Part shown: one piece after another, positions 44,471-52,705 of the stretch
Layout of the letters: every line of letters begins with the position of its first letter
Numbering within the stretch: position 1 is the first letter of the stretch
Assembly: GCF_003268855.1 (NCBI RefSeq)
Contig: NZ_QLSZ01000014.1
Location: forward strand, 1-55,214
DNA: 55,214 nucleotides
Direction: 5' to 3'
From: Flavobacterium aciduliphilum
GTDB lineage: Bacteria; Bacteroidota; Bacteroidia; Flavobacteriales; Flavobacteriaceae
Program-made: the position numbers and the translations under genes
Notes under the pieces: generated by a model
What the model saw: only the letters and a program-made list of their open reading frames with translations
Told to the model about the DNA's origin: nothing
The model's database searches: none

Positions 44471-46357
44471 ATGGGAAAAATTATTGGTATCGATTTAGGT
44501 ACAACCAACTCTTGTGTCGCAGTTATGGAAGGTGGAGAGCCAGTGGTAATTGCTAACGCAGAAGGAAAGAGAACAACACCATCTGTCATTGCATTTGTTG
44601 ACGGTGGCGAGATCAAAGTGGGAGATCCAGCTAAAAGACAAGCGGTGACCAACCCAACTAAGACTATTGCTTCTATCAAACGTTTTATGGGTAACAAATA
44701 CTCAGAAAGCGCAAAAGAAGCTTCGACAGTTGCTTATAAAGTTGTGAAAGGAGATAACGATACACCTCGTGTTGATATCGACGGAAGACTTTATTCACCC
44801 CAAGAATTGTCCGCGATGACACTTCAAAAAATGAAAAAAACTGCTGAAGATTATTTAGGTCAAACAGTTTCAGAAGCAGTAATTACTGTACCTGCTTATT
44901 TTAATGATGCTCAACGTCAGGCAACTAAAGAGGCGGGAGAAATTGCAGGTTTGAAAGTAATGCGAATTATCAATGAGCCTACTGCAGCTGCATTAGCTTA
45001 TGGATTGGATAAGCAAGGGAAAGATCAAAAAATAGCGGTGTACGATTTAGGAGGAGGTACATTTGATATATCAGTTCTCGAATTAGGAGACGGAGTATTT
45101 GAGGTATTGTCTACTAATGGAGATACACACTTAGGAGGAGATGATTTCGACCAAGTAATTATTGATTGGATGGCTAACGAATTCAATTCGGAAGAAGGAA
45201 TTGATTTAAGATTAGACCCAATGGCATTACAACGTTTGAAAGAAGCTGCTGAAAAAGCAAAAATTGAGTTGTCCTCTTCAACACAAACAGAAATTAATTT
45301 ACCTTATGTAACTGCTACGGCTACTGGACCAAAACACTTAGTTAAAACCTTAACTCGTGCAAAATTTGAACAATTATCAGAAAATTTAGTAAAACGCTCT
45401 ATGGAGCCTGTTGCTAAAGCCTTGAAAGATGCGGGCTTATCAACTTCTGATATTGATGAGGTAATTTTGGTGGGTGGTTCTACTCGTATTCCTGTTATTC
45501 AAGAACAAGTAGAAAAATTCTTCGGGAAAAAACCATCAAAAGGAGTAAATCCTGATGAAGTTGTTGCGATAGGTGCTGCTATTCAAGGTGGGGTTTTAAC
45601 GGGTGATGTGAAAGATGTATTGTTGCTTGATGTGACTCCTTTGTCTTTAGGAATTGAAACTATGGGTAATGTGATGACCAAATTAATAGAAGCGAACACA
45701 ACTATCCCAACCAAAAAATCACAAGTATTCTCTACGGCTGCGGATAACCAACCAAGTGTGGAAATTCACGTTTTACAAGGTGAAAGAACAATGGCAGCTG
45801 ATAATAAAACGATTGGTCGTTTCCACTTAGACGGCATTCCGCCAGCACCAAGAGGTGTACCTCAAATTGAAGTAACTTTTGATATAGATGCGAATGGTAT
45901 CATCAAGGTATCTGCAACAGATAAAGGAACAGGGAAATCGCATGATATTCGTATCGAAGCGTCTTCAGGATTGACACCAGAAGAAATTGAAAGAATGAAG
46001 AAAGATGCCGAAATGAATGCAGAAAGCGATAGAAAAGCCAAAGAAAAAGCGGATAAATTGAACGAAGCAGATAGTATGATTTTCCAAACAGAAAGTCAAT
46101 TGAAAGAGTTAGGTGATAAATTATCAGACGAACACAAATCGGGTATTGATAGTGCTTTGACCGAATTAAAAGCTGCGCATCAATCACAAGATTTAGATGC
46201 TATTCAAAAAGGTCTTGATGCCGTAAATGCGGCATGGAAAACAGCTACAGAAGCTATGTATGCACAAGGTGACGCTGGTCAAGCTCATGATGCACAACCT
46301 CAAGCTGATGCTAGTGGCGACCAAACTCAAGATGTAGATTTTGAAGAAGTAAAGTAA
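44471..46357 (+). CDS. dnaK: Chaperone DnaK (Hsp70)
   Basis: 628 aa. The ATPase domain has [50 protein letters not shown] and [12 protein letters not shown]. The substrate-binding domain follows ([34 protein letters not shown]), then a helical lid and a tail ending DVDFEEVK. It folds and refolds proteins with DnaJ/GrpE, which are not in this window. The strong SD and structured leader suggest dedicated expression control. Two hairpins follow the stop codon. Confidence 0.99.
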   Translation: MGKIIGIDLGTTNSCVAVMEGGEPVVIANAEGKRTTPSVIAFVDGGEIKVGDPAKRQAVTNPTKTIASIKRFMGNKYSESAKEASTVAYKVVKGDNDTPRVDIDGRLYSPQELSAMTLQKMKKTAEDYLGQTVSEAVITVPAYFNDAQRQATKEAGEIAGLKVMRIINEPTAAALAYGLDKQGKDQKIAVYDLGGGTFDISVLELGDGVFEVLSTNGDTHLGGDDFDQVIIDWMANEFNSEEGIDLRLDPMALQRLKEAAEKAKIELSSSTQTEINLPYVTATATGPKHLVKTLTRAKFEQLSENLVKRSMEPVAKALKDAGLSTSDIDEVILVGGSTRIPVIQEQVEKFFGKKPSKGVNPDEVVAIGAAIQGGVLTGDVKDVLLLDVTPLSLGIETMGNVMTKLIEANTTIPTKKSQVFSTAADNQPSVEIHVLQGERTMAADNKTIGRFHLDGIPPAPRGVPQIEVTFDIDANGIIKVSATDKGTGKSHDIRIEASSGLTPEEIERMKKDAEMNAESDRKAKEKADKLNEADSMIFQTESQLKELGDKLSDEHKSGIDSALTELKAAHQSQDLDAIQKGLDAVNAAWKTATEAMYAQGDAGQAHDAQPQADASGDQTQDVDFEEVK

Positions 46358-46365
46358 TAAAATGA

Positions 46366-46393
46366 TCTAGCCCTAAAATAATTTAGGGCTAGA
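46366..46393 (+). terminator. Perfect 12-bp hairpin after dnaK
   Basis: TCTAGCCCTAAA at 46366-46377 and its exact complement at 46382-46393 with a 4-base loop, 8 bases after the dnaK stop. It has no long T-run, so it may act with the next hairpin or protect the mRNA 3' end. Confidence 0.7.
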
Positions 46394-46406
46394 TACTTAC
46401 AAAAAA

Positions 46407-46436
46407 ATCCTAAGAGAATATCTTAGGATTTTTTTT
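46407..46436. terminator. Bidirectional intrinsic terminator between dnaK and tRNA-Tyr
   Basis: AATCCTAAGA / TCTTAGGATT stem with a short loop (46407-46430), an A-tract before it and T-tract after it. It can stop dnaK transcription on the plus strand and the tRNA-Tyr transcript on the minus strand. Confidence 0.9.
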
Positions 46437-46437
46437 G

Positions 46438-46519
<82 letters not shown>

Positions 46520-46535
46520 CCGCCGTTTCAGGTTG

Positions 46536-46565
46536 CAAATATAACAACACTTTTTAGGTTTCCAA
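46536..46565 (-). promoter_or_regulatory. Bacteroidota-type promoter of tRNA-Tyr
   Basis: Minus strand: TTG (46563-46565), a 19-base spacer, and TATATTTG (46536-46543), an exact consensus arrangement. It leaves a leader of about 10 bases before the mature tRNA. Confidence 0.8.
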
Positions 46566-46634
46566 ATTTATTTTTTGGTTAAATGTAGCTTACTCTTTTA
46601 ATGCTTTGGCAATGAATAATCTATAATAAAAAAA

Positions 46635-47780
46635 TTATTTTAAAAGTTCGCTAATTTTAGTTCTTAGGGCTTCACCTCTTAAATCTTTGGCAATGATTGC
46701 CCCTTTTTCATCAAGAATAAAAGTCGTTGGGATTTGCTCTACATGGTATAATTTAGCGATAGGATCATCCCATCCCTTTAAATTAGAAACTTGCACCCAA
46801 GTAATTCCGTCTTTTGCAATAGCTTGTTTCCATTTTGTAGCATCATCATCTAATGAAACACCAACAATGTTTAATCCTTTATCATGAAATTCTTTATAAA
46901 TAGCAACAACATTTGGATTTTCTTTTCTACACGGTCCACACCAAGAAGCCCAAAAATCAAGTATTGTGACCTTTCCTAATGATTTTAATAGACTTACGGT
47001 TTGCCCATTGGGAGATTTACTTGAAAAATCAGGGGCAAGAGTGGGCGCAGAATTGGTTGCTGCCGTTTCAGTACTATTTTTTTCAAGTAATTTTATTTCT
47101 TTCTGTAATTCTTTACCAATTTTTGAATTTTTGAGTGAGGCATCAAGGTTATTAAAGTCCTTTTGGAAAGCATCTAATTTAAAGTTTGGAGACTTTAACT
47201 GACTTTTCAATAATAATAGCGATATAAATGCCTCTTTGTTTTCTTTAGGATAGTTTGAAACAAAGGTTTCCATTTCTTTTTGAAGTACAGAAAAACCTTT
47301 TTTTAGATTATCAATAGTTGCTTGATCTTTCTTTTGTTGAGCCATCATCAATTTCTGAAAATTCGCATTTTGATAAGCCACAAGCTTTTTCTGAATTCCA
47401 TTCATTTGAGTATTGAATTTCTGAAATTCATCATTGTTATAGGTGCCGCCTATCTCAGACTTCCAAATACTATCTTTATCTACAGTTACTTCAATGGCAC
47501 CACTTTCTAGAATAAAGGGAATAGGCTGCTGTAATCCTTTAATAAAAAGTACCATCAAATTAGGATCTTTAACCTTTCCTTTAAGTTCGAATTTTCCATC
47601 TTTAATTTTTGTAGAATCAACATTTACTACAATACCTAATTCATTTTGTTTTTTGATAATTACAGTTTTACCATTTGCAATACCTTTCGCACTACCTGTA
47701 AGTAAGAATTCACCATCGGCTACCTTTTTACAACTTACAAGAGCAAAAAGTATTGTAACCAAACATACTATTTTTTTCAT
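46635..47780 (-). CDS. TlpA-type thiol-disulfide oxidoreductase lipoprotein with DUF4369
   Basis: 381 aa. A lipoprotein signal ends at Cys18 (LFALVSC). It has an N-terminal DUF4369-like beta domain (~residues 22-130), a helical linker and a C-terminal redoxin/thioredoxin domain. The active site is WASWCGPCRKENP, with cis-Pro in VEQIPTTFILDEKG. It is a periplasm-facing disulfide reductase on the membrane. Its promoter is at 47802-47833. It keeps the CxxC that the related protein at 4442 has lost. Confidence 0.9.
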   Translation of the reverse strand: MKKIVCLVTILFALVSCKKVADGEFLLTGSAKGIANGKTVIIKKQNELGIVVNVDSTKIKDGKFELKGKVKDPNLMVLFIKGLQQPIPFILESGAIEVTVDKDSIWKSEIGGTYNNDEFQKFNTQMNGIQKKLVAYQNANFQKLMMAQQKKDQATIDNLKKGFSVLQKEMETFVSNYPKENKEAFISLLLLKSQLKSPNFKLDAFQKDFNNLDASLKNSKIGKELQKEIKLLEKNSTETAATNSAPTLAPDFSSKSPNGQTVSLLKSLGKVTILDFWASWCGPCRKENPNVVAIYKEFHDKGLNIVGVSLDDDATKWKQAIAKDGITWVQVSNLKGWDDPIAKLYHVEQIPTTFILDEKGAIIAKDLRGEALRTKISELLK

Positions 47781-47801
47781 TTTTCAGTTTTTTTATTTGG
47801 G

Positions 47802-47833
47802 CAAAAATATCCAAAATAAATGAATTTAAGCAA
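47802..47833 (-). promoter_or_regulatory. Bacteroidota-type promoter of the TlpA-like gene
   Basis: Minus strand: TTG (47831-47833), a 21-base spacer, and TATTTTTG (47802-47809), about 21 bases before the start codon. Confidence 0.65.
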
Positions 47834-47938
47834 TTTATAAGAATTGTTTTGTTCTTTTTGTAAATTATGTTTATTAATTTGTATTGATTTTTAATATCTA
47901 TTAATAAAACCTTAAGTTTGTTGAATAATTATCATATT

Positions 47939-49924
47939 ATGAAAATAAAAACACTACTCGTACTTTTCTTTTTAAAAAGTATATTTCTTCAGGCTCAAAT
48001 TGTAGTTAACGAATTGGATGCTGATAACCCTTCTACGGATGATCATGAGTTTGTTGAACTTAAATCATCAACTCCTTATTTTCCATTAAATGGTTATGTT
48101 ATTGTATTTTATTCGGGAACCAATACAGGTTTAGTAAAAACAAGTTACAAGGCTATTGATTTAGATGGGTACACAACAGATGTAAATGGTATAATACATT
48201 TTGGAAATGCTGCCGTTTCACCTTCACCAGCAGGTACATTTCCTGCAAACACAATATATAATAATCCAAGTGGAGTAGCTGTATATCTTGGGAATGCAAC
48301 CGATTTTCCTACAGGAACTGCTGCTACTTCTACCAATTTAATTGATGCCTTGTGTTATACCAATAGTACAACGGTTCAACCTACAGCTATTATGAGTGCC
48401 CTAGGTTTATCTACTTCAGTATATGATAATCAGAGTACATATACTGCTACGAAATCTATTCAACGAAAAAATGATGGAACTTATGAAATAAAAACCCCAA
48501 CACCTGGAATGAATAATGATGGTTCAGGGGTAGTATTAAACTATTTAACGATGTCTACAACTGTAACTAGCATTACAGAGGGGCAAGATTTAACAATAAC
48601 ATTTACAGCTTCTCAAGCTGTTACAGGAACCGCTGTTACTATTGATTTTACGTTAGATAATGAAACTTTCAATACGAATGACTATACAGGAACTCCCTCG
48701 GTTACTATTCCTGTAGGGGCAACAAGTGGGAGTACTACGATACATATTGTAAATGATGGACTTAATGAAGGTGATGAGGAGTTAAAAATTTATATTAATC
48801 CAATTCCATCAGGGTACAATTTGTATAATAATAATGTGATTATTCGTGTCAATGATATCAATTTTACGACCTTACCCTTTGGAACTCCAGCAAATCCGAC
48901 ACATGGGATTGTGACCAGCTCAGCTCCGACAGGTTATTATAGTTCGCTTGAAGGATTGTCTGGAGCTGCTTTAAAACAAGCTTTACAGGATATTATTTCT
49001 AATCCTTCAATAGTAAGAGTACATAACTACGATGATATGTGGGAACTACTCAAAACCGCTGATCAAAATCCGGAAAATAGTAATCAGGTATGGTTAATTT
49101 ATACAGAAACGCCCCGTTCTAAAATAGATTATCAAAATGGGAGTAGTATAGTAGGAAAATGGAATCGGGAACATATTTATTGCCAGTCAAGAGGAAATTA
49201 TGCAGCAGGAACGGATTATATAACACCCAATGCAGATGGAATCAATTTATATACGTTAACGACTGGGGCTAATGATATTGGAGCTGGAGTATGTGATGCG
49301 CATCATATTCGGGCCGTTGATGGACAAGAAAATTCTTCTCGAAATAATAGAAATTATGGTGTAGATTATAACGGACCCACAACAACACCAACGACAACAT
49401 GGAAAGGAGATGTAGCAAGAGCTTGTTTTTACATGGCTGTTCGATATAATGGACTGAGTGTTGTTAATGGAAACCCAACAGACGGAACCATCGGTCAAAT
49501 AGGTGATTTAGCTACGTTACTTACTTGGAATCACTCTGATAGCGCAGATGATTTTGAAATGAATCGAAACAATTACATTTATACTTGGCAAAAAAATAGA
49601 AATCCCTTTATTGATTACCCCGATTTGGCCGATTTTATTTTCGGATCTAGAGTTGGAGAAGTATGGCATGCCTCATTAGCAAACACAAAAAATCCGCTTT
49701 CTAAAGCCTTTGTGTATCCAAATCCAACGAAAGATAGAATTTATATTTCAGACATTCAAGAGGATGCAACAGCTACCTTATATTCGCTATTTGGAGAAAA
49801 ACTTTTAGAAAAGAAAATAAACACTAATGAAAGTCTTGATTTATCTAATTTTTCCTCAGGAGTTTATATCTTAAAAATCGTATCTGAAACAAATTTTACA
49901 GAATTTAAAATTAGTAAACAGTAA
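47939..49924 (+). CDS. Secreted endonuclease I with lamin-tail, Calx-beta-like and T9SS sorting domains
   Basis: 661 aa from ATG 47939. The frame is open to a TTG at 47918, which lies inside a -7 box (TAAGTTTG, 47913-47920). A signal peptide (to ~LQAQ) is followed by a lamin-tail-like domain (VVNELDADNPSTDDHEFVEL, ~20-165) and a Calx-beta-like repeat (~200-305). The nuclease I core has WNREHIYCQSRGN and CDAHHIRAVDGQENSSRNNR (His-metal finger, ~380-470). The C-terminal type IX secretion tail (VYPNPTKDRIYISD ... GVYILKI) is in the last ~70 residues. Probably an extracellular or surface DNase used in nucleic-acid scavenging. Confidence 0.85.
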   Translation: MKIKTLLVLFFLKSIFLQAQIVVNELDADNPSTDDHEFVELKSSTPYFPLNGYVIVFYSGTNTGLVKTSYKAIDLDGYTTDVNGIIHFGNAAVSPSPAGTFPANTIYNNPSGVAVYLGNATDFPTGTAATSTNLIDALCYTNSTTVQPTAIMSALGLSTSVYDNQSTYTATKSIQRKNDGTYEIKTPTPGMNNDGSGVVLNYLTMSTTVTSITEGQDLTITFTASQAVTGTAVTIDFTLDNETFNTNDYTGTPSVTIPVGATSGSTTIHIVNDGLNEGDEELKIYINPIPSGYNLYNNNVIIRVNDINFTTLPFGTPANPTHGIVTSSAPTGYYSSLEGLSGAALKQALQDIISNPSIVRVHNYDDMWELLKTADQNPENSNQVWLIYTETPRSKIDYQNGSSIVGKWNREHIYCQSRGNYAAGTDYITPNADGINLYTLTTGANDIGAGVCDAHHIRAVDGQENSSRNNRNYGVDYNGPTTTPTTTWKGDVARACFYMAVRYNGLSVVNGNPTDGTIGQIGDLATLLTWNHSDSADDFEMNRNNYIYTWQKNRNPFIDYPDLADFIFGSRVGEVWHASLANTKNPLSKAFVYPNPTKDRIYISDIQEDATATLYSLFGEKLLEKKINTNESLDLSNFSSGVYILKIVSETNFTEFKISKQ

Positions 49925-49943
49925 AAAACATCTGTAATGGAAC

Positions 49944-49961
49944 TTACTTCCCAATACAAAA
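49944..49961. repeat. Distal copy of the mnmE-end attachment-like sequence
   Basis: TTACTTCCCAATACAAAA. It matches 15 of 18 positions with the end of mnmE (52688-52705), in the same orientation. It fits the SGI1-type attachment consensus, read on the other strand (TTCTGTATTGGKAARTAA), at all but one position. It lies 20 bases after the endonuclease gene, at the left border of the small accessory island. Confidence 0.5.
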
Positions 49962-50073
49962 AATTAAAAGACCTGATTAATCAACGGTTTAGCATGGTCT
50001 TGTGACTATAATGGTGCCAACAATCAGCTAAATAACTGCAAAAATCAGAAATAATAAGAAAATCGCAACAAGT

Positions 50074-51030
50074 TTAAATATTTATTGTAACTGGTTTCAT
50101 AATTCTACTATTTACCTTTTTTCCACCACTTTCGGCAGGTTCCCATTTTGGCATTTTTTTGAAACACTCAATTATGGCTTCCTCATACAATTTAAGTTCT
50201 TTTTTAGGATTATCAATTTTAACATCTGTAATACTGCCATCTGCTGTTACTGTAAATGATACTCTATATCGAAGATTATAATTTTCAGTTTCATTACTGT
50301 TTGATGATTTTGGCAAAATCAAATTTTGCTGAATGTATTTAATATATGCTGATTCACCACCTTTAAAGGACGCATCTTTCTCTACCACGCTGTATACTTC
50401 GTTATCTTCCTTTGTTTGTGTTTCATCATCATCGCTTTTAAATACTGGTCTAAAATATTCTCTCAACAGTAATTCAGACAATATATCGGCATCTTTTCCA
50501 CTAATACGTGATACAAATCGAGTATCATTATCCGAAGGTCTTAAAATGAAATATAATCGTGTCTTATCTCCACCTGATAAATTGGCGAAATACTTAAAAA
50601 AAGTTAATCTTAAATCCGCATCATTTTTAATTTCTTCAATCCTTTTCTTTATGACACTTTTGGTATTCATTTCATAAATATTACCACCTAATGCCTCAAC
50701 AACCAATTGAGTATAGTTAGTTGAGTAACGACTACCATTTTCAATATCAATTTGATTTTTACAAAATGCTATAAACTGGTTTATTGACTTTTGTTCTGTT
50801 GAAGTTGGTTTATAATGTTCGATTTTAACAGGAGGTTGCCAAGGCAGAATTGTAGTTTTTCCATAATCTGTCTGTATTGTATCTACCTCTGAATATTTGG
50901 GTGCAATAAAGGGCACAGTAGTTATTTCTTCCGTCTTAGCCTTCTTTGAAGGCTTTTTTTGTGCTAGTAAAACTGAATTGCTACACACTAAAAGAAGACA
51001 TACTAAAGCATAGTTTACTGTTTTTTTCAT
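50074..51030 (-). CDS. TonB C-terminal-domain protein, periplasmic
   Basis: 318 aa. A signal peptide (MKKTVNYALVCLLLVCSNSVLLAQ) is followed by a ~200-residue region I do not recognise and then a TonB/energy-transducer-like C-terminal domain (YRVSFTVTADGSITDVKIDN, EEAIIECFKKMPKWEPAESG, GGKKVNSRIMKPVTINI). There is no N-terminal anchor typical of TonB itself, so it is probably not an energy transducer. Such orphan TonB-like domains are common in flavobacteria. The -7 box TACCTTTG (minus, 51051-51058) is immediately followed upstream by the palindromic operators of the divergent regulator. Confidence 0.8.
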   Translation of the reverse strand: MKKTVNYALVCLLLVCSNSVLLAQKKPSKKAKTEEITTVPFIAPKYSEVDTIQTDYGKTTILPWQPPVKIEHYKPTSTEQKSINQFIAFCKNQIDIENGSRYSTNYTQLVVEALGGNIYEMNTKSVIKKRIEEIKNDADLRLTFFKYFANLSGGDKTRLYFILRPSDNDTRFVSRISGKDADILSELLLREYFRPVFKSDDDETQTKEDNEVYSVVEKDASFKGGESAYIKYIQQNLILPKSSNSNETENYNLRYRVSFTVTADGSITDVKIDNPKKELKLYEEAIIECFKKMPKWEPAESGGKKVNSRIMKPVTINI

Positions 51031-51050
51031 GTTTAATCCATTTGATTTTC

Positions 51051-51058
51051 CAAAGGTA
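51051..51058 (-). promoter_or_regulatory. -7 element of the TonB-domain gene
   Basis: The minus strand reads TACCTTTG. The expected -33 position falls within the palindrome at 51074-51091, so a protein bound there should block this promoter. Confidence 0.55.
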
Positions 51059-51073
51059 TAAAAATGGAATTAA

Positions 51074-51109
51074 CTAATCATGCATGATTAGAGTAATCAT
51101 AAATGATTA
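51074..51109. promoter_or_regulatory. Two tandem palindromic operators, TAATCAT-N2-ATGATTA
   Basis: Copy 1 at 51075-51090 is TAATCATGCATGATTA, extended to an 18-bp perfect palindrome at 51074-51091. Copy 2 at 51094-51109 is TAATCATAAATGATTA. The centres are 19 bp apart, nearly two helical turns, suiting cooperative binding of dimers on one face. They lie between the divergent TonB-domain gene and the XRE regulator gene, so the regulator is the obvious candidate ligand. Confidence 0.85.
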
Positions 51110-51142
51110 GGTGAATTTTACACCAATCAGAAGAGCATCAAA

Positions 51143-51373
51143 TTGATAAATACACGCGACCAGAATTATTTAAAGAAATTTGGCAAGCACTTGAAAAAGT
51201 TGCGTGAAGAGAAAGGTATGTCGCAAGAGGAATTAGCTAATTGTGCCGATGTTTCTCTGCCTCAAATTACACGAATTGAAAGAGGTGTTGTAAACCCTAC
51301 TTTGTGTACCATAAAAGCATTAGCGAACGGATTAGAGATAAAGACCAATGGTTTATTTGATTTTGAGAATTAG
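51143..51373 (+). CDS. XRE-family transcriptional regulator
   Basis: 76 aa, a single helix-turn-helix domain (FGKHLKKLREEKGMSQEELA, then DVSLPQITRIERGVVNPTL, then IKALANGLEI) with no ligand domain. This is the small Cro/CI-like type found in mobile elements and in short regulatory modules. TTG at 51143 is the only usual start codon, since the frame has an upstream stop at 51104 and no ATG. The two palindromes begin 34 bases upstream, suggesting autoregulation. Confidence 0.85.
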   Translation: MINTRDQNYLKKFGKHLKKLREEKGMSQEELANCADVSLPQITRIERGVVNPTLCTIKALANGLEIKTNGLFDFEN

Positions 51374-51433
51374 CTAACCATTTAGGCACAGTAGTAAGCA
51401 CTTTTTTATAAAACACTTTTTATAAATTAATTT

Positions 51434-52462
51434 TCAATTGTCTTTAAACGGATTTTCATCTGCTTTTTTACTTTCATACTCTGAAATTAATTTTATGAAT
51501 ATCTCCCCACCGTTATTGAAATACTTTTCAAAAAAAACTTTAGTCCCAATAGGCAAAAATTCTAAAGATTCAGCATTTATTTTCTTGATGTTAAATTCTG
51601 GCAATTCAGAATAAAAAGAATTTTTTTGAATATCCTCGATGTAGTTTGCGAGATTTTTGTCAGAGATGCCATCGGGATATTGTATTCTTAAAAACTCGTC
51701 TTTTGTAATAAGTTGAACTACTTTATCTTTCTCACTTTTTAATTGTTCAGGACCAAATATTGGATTAATGATGATTAATTTTTTAGAGGTTCCTTTTACT
51801 GAATCAATTAAGAGATTGTTTATGTAGGGGTCAAAAAAGCTATATCCAATTACGAAAATGTAACTCTTTTCTTTTAACTTGGTTCTGAAATGTTGTATCA
51901 ATGTAAAGAATGGCTCAACAGAAAATGTTTTTGTGCCCTGACCAAATATTAAATAAGGAGAATGCTCATCTTCAATATGTCCTTTATCTTGTTCGTTTAG
52001 TTTTTCTTCCTCTTTAAATTCACCACTGTCAAGCCTTACCCAATCTAAAGAGCCATGAAGTTTGTAAAGATTAATTCTACCAAAATCAATTGGCTCTTCT
52101 TCAAATCCTCTCCACTCTCCGCTTACAAATCCTCTCCAAGGTTTATTATGATTTTCTGTAAAATAGTTTTCAATTACCATATAGTAGTCTTCAACAGGTA
52201 TATATTCTTCATTACTCAATCTTGCAACTTGTAATAGTTGAGAAATTGAATTTTGAATTTGAAGTAAAGTTTCAGTATGTATCATGAGTTCCCTTTTGAC
52301 AAATTCCTCAAAATTGACCTCAATAGTATCCTGTCTTTTCTTGTTTACCTTATATGCTCGGGAAGCACACCTGTGACTACAATACTTTGTTGTTCTTTTT
52401 TGAGCAACGAATTGTGTTCTACAGAATAAGCATATTCTGTTGTACTGGCGTGATGATGTCAT
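51434..52462 (-). CDS. Chimeric ORF: zinc-ribbon N-terminus fused to the C-terminal half of a SIR2-like protein
   Basis: 342 aa. Residues 1-~90 begin MTSSRQYNRI with a four-cysteine ribbon (Cys11, 14, 28, 32; CLFC ... YCSHRC) like the N-terminus of helix-turn-helix/excisionase-type proteins found in Bacteroidota mobile elements. The DNA-binding helix region itself is not recognisable. From about residue 95 the sequence reads like a SIR2-like protein entered mid-domain: MVIENYFTENHNKPWRGFV, INLYKLHGSLDW (~131-138) and IFVIGYSFFDPYINNLL (~205-218). The N-terminal Rossmann part with GAGxS and TTNYD is missing, and the expected NYD reads DYY. It is probably a deletion fusion of two island genes and may be non-functional. 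Confidence 0.65.
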   Translation of the reverse strand: MTSSRQYNRICLFCRTQFVAQKRTTKYCSHRCASRAYKVNKKRQDTIEVNFEEFVKRELMIHTETLLQIQNSISQLLQVARLSNEEYIPVEDYYMVIENYFTENHNKPWRGFVSGEWRGFEEEPIDFGRINLYKLHGSLDWVRLDSGEFKEEEKLNEQDKGHIEDEHSPYLIFGQGTKTFSVEPFFTLIQHFRTKLKEKSYIFVIGYSFFDPYINNLLIDSVKGTSKKLIIINPIFGPEQLKSEKDKVVQLITKDEFLRIQYPDGISDKNLANYIEDIQKNSFYSELPEFNIKKINAESLEFLPIGTKVFFEKYFNNGGEIFIKLISEYESKKADENPFKDN

Positions 52463-52465
52463 ATT

Positions 52466-52508
52466 AAGCGGACATAAGCATACCTTAAGTGGACATAAGC
52501 GGACAAGC
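52466..52508. repeat. Direct repeats AAGYGGACATAAGC
   Basis: AAGCGGACATAAGC at 52466-52479 and AAGTGGACATAAGC at 52487-52500, followed by the partial copy AAGCGGACAAGC at 52497-52508. The first two have a 21-bp period (two helical turns). They lie directly upstream of the chimeric ORF start. Confidence 0.8.
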
Positions 52509-52530
52509 TAAATTTTGACGTTTAAATCTT

Positions 52531-52564
52531 AGTCACAAGTAGTCACAAACGGCTTGTTTTGTGA
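52531..52564. repeat. AGTCACAA direct repeats with an inverted partner
   Basis: AGTCACAA at 52531-52538 and 52541-52548 (10-bp period). TTTTGTGAC at 52557-52565 is an inverted copy. No gene overlaps. Confidence 0.7.
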
Positions 52565-52642
52565 CCAAATATATTCAATATATTAGACACAAATAACAAG
52601 AAAGTGCAAAAATAGGAAGAAGGTTTGTTTATAACAAGCTGA

Positions 52643-52672
52643 TTTTCATTGCTTTTCATTGCTTTTTGTTGC
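52643..52672. repeat. Three tandem 10-bp repeats next to mnmE
   Basis: TTTTCATTGC at 52643-52652 and 52653-52662, then the variant TTTTTGTTGC at 52663-52672. They end 16 bases from the mnmE stop codon. The helical period suits protein binding on one face. Confidence 0.85.
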
Positions 52673-52687
52673 AGATGTTTTCGATAG

Positions 52688-52705
52688 TTATTTTCCAATA
52701 CAGAA
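52688..52705. repeat. Proximal attachment-like sequence formed by the mnmE 3' end
   Basis: TTATTTTCCAATACAGAA on the plus strand; read on the minus strand it is the last six codons of mnmE (FCIGK and stop). It matches the SGI1-type attB consensus at 17 of 18 positions, which is expected because that consensus is itself the conserved gene end. The significance comes from the second copy at 49944. Confidence 0.6.

Larger units (their letters stand above)
49962..52687. mobile_element. Putative 2.7-kb island or island remnant at the 3' end of mnmE
   Basis: It is bounded by the two att-like direct repeats at 49944-49961 and 52688-52705. Contents: a TonB-domain protein, a divergent XRE regulator with paired operators, a chimeric zinc-ribbon/SIR2-like ORF, and clusters of short direct repeats just inside the mnmE side. 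No integrase or transposase gene is seen, so it would be a deleted or passively mobilised element. The 3' end of mnmE (trmE) is a known integration site for SGI1-type islands. Calling this stretch an island is inference. Confidence 0.45.

Noticed and set aside
49937..50005. A 22-codon ORF (MELTSQYKKLKDLINQRFSM...) over the distal att-like repeat
   Set aside because: Too short to support, with no promoter or ribosome site. It could be a remnant of an island gene, but nothing identifies it.
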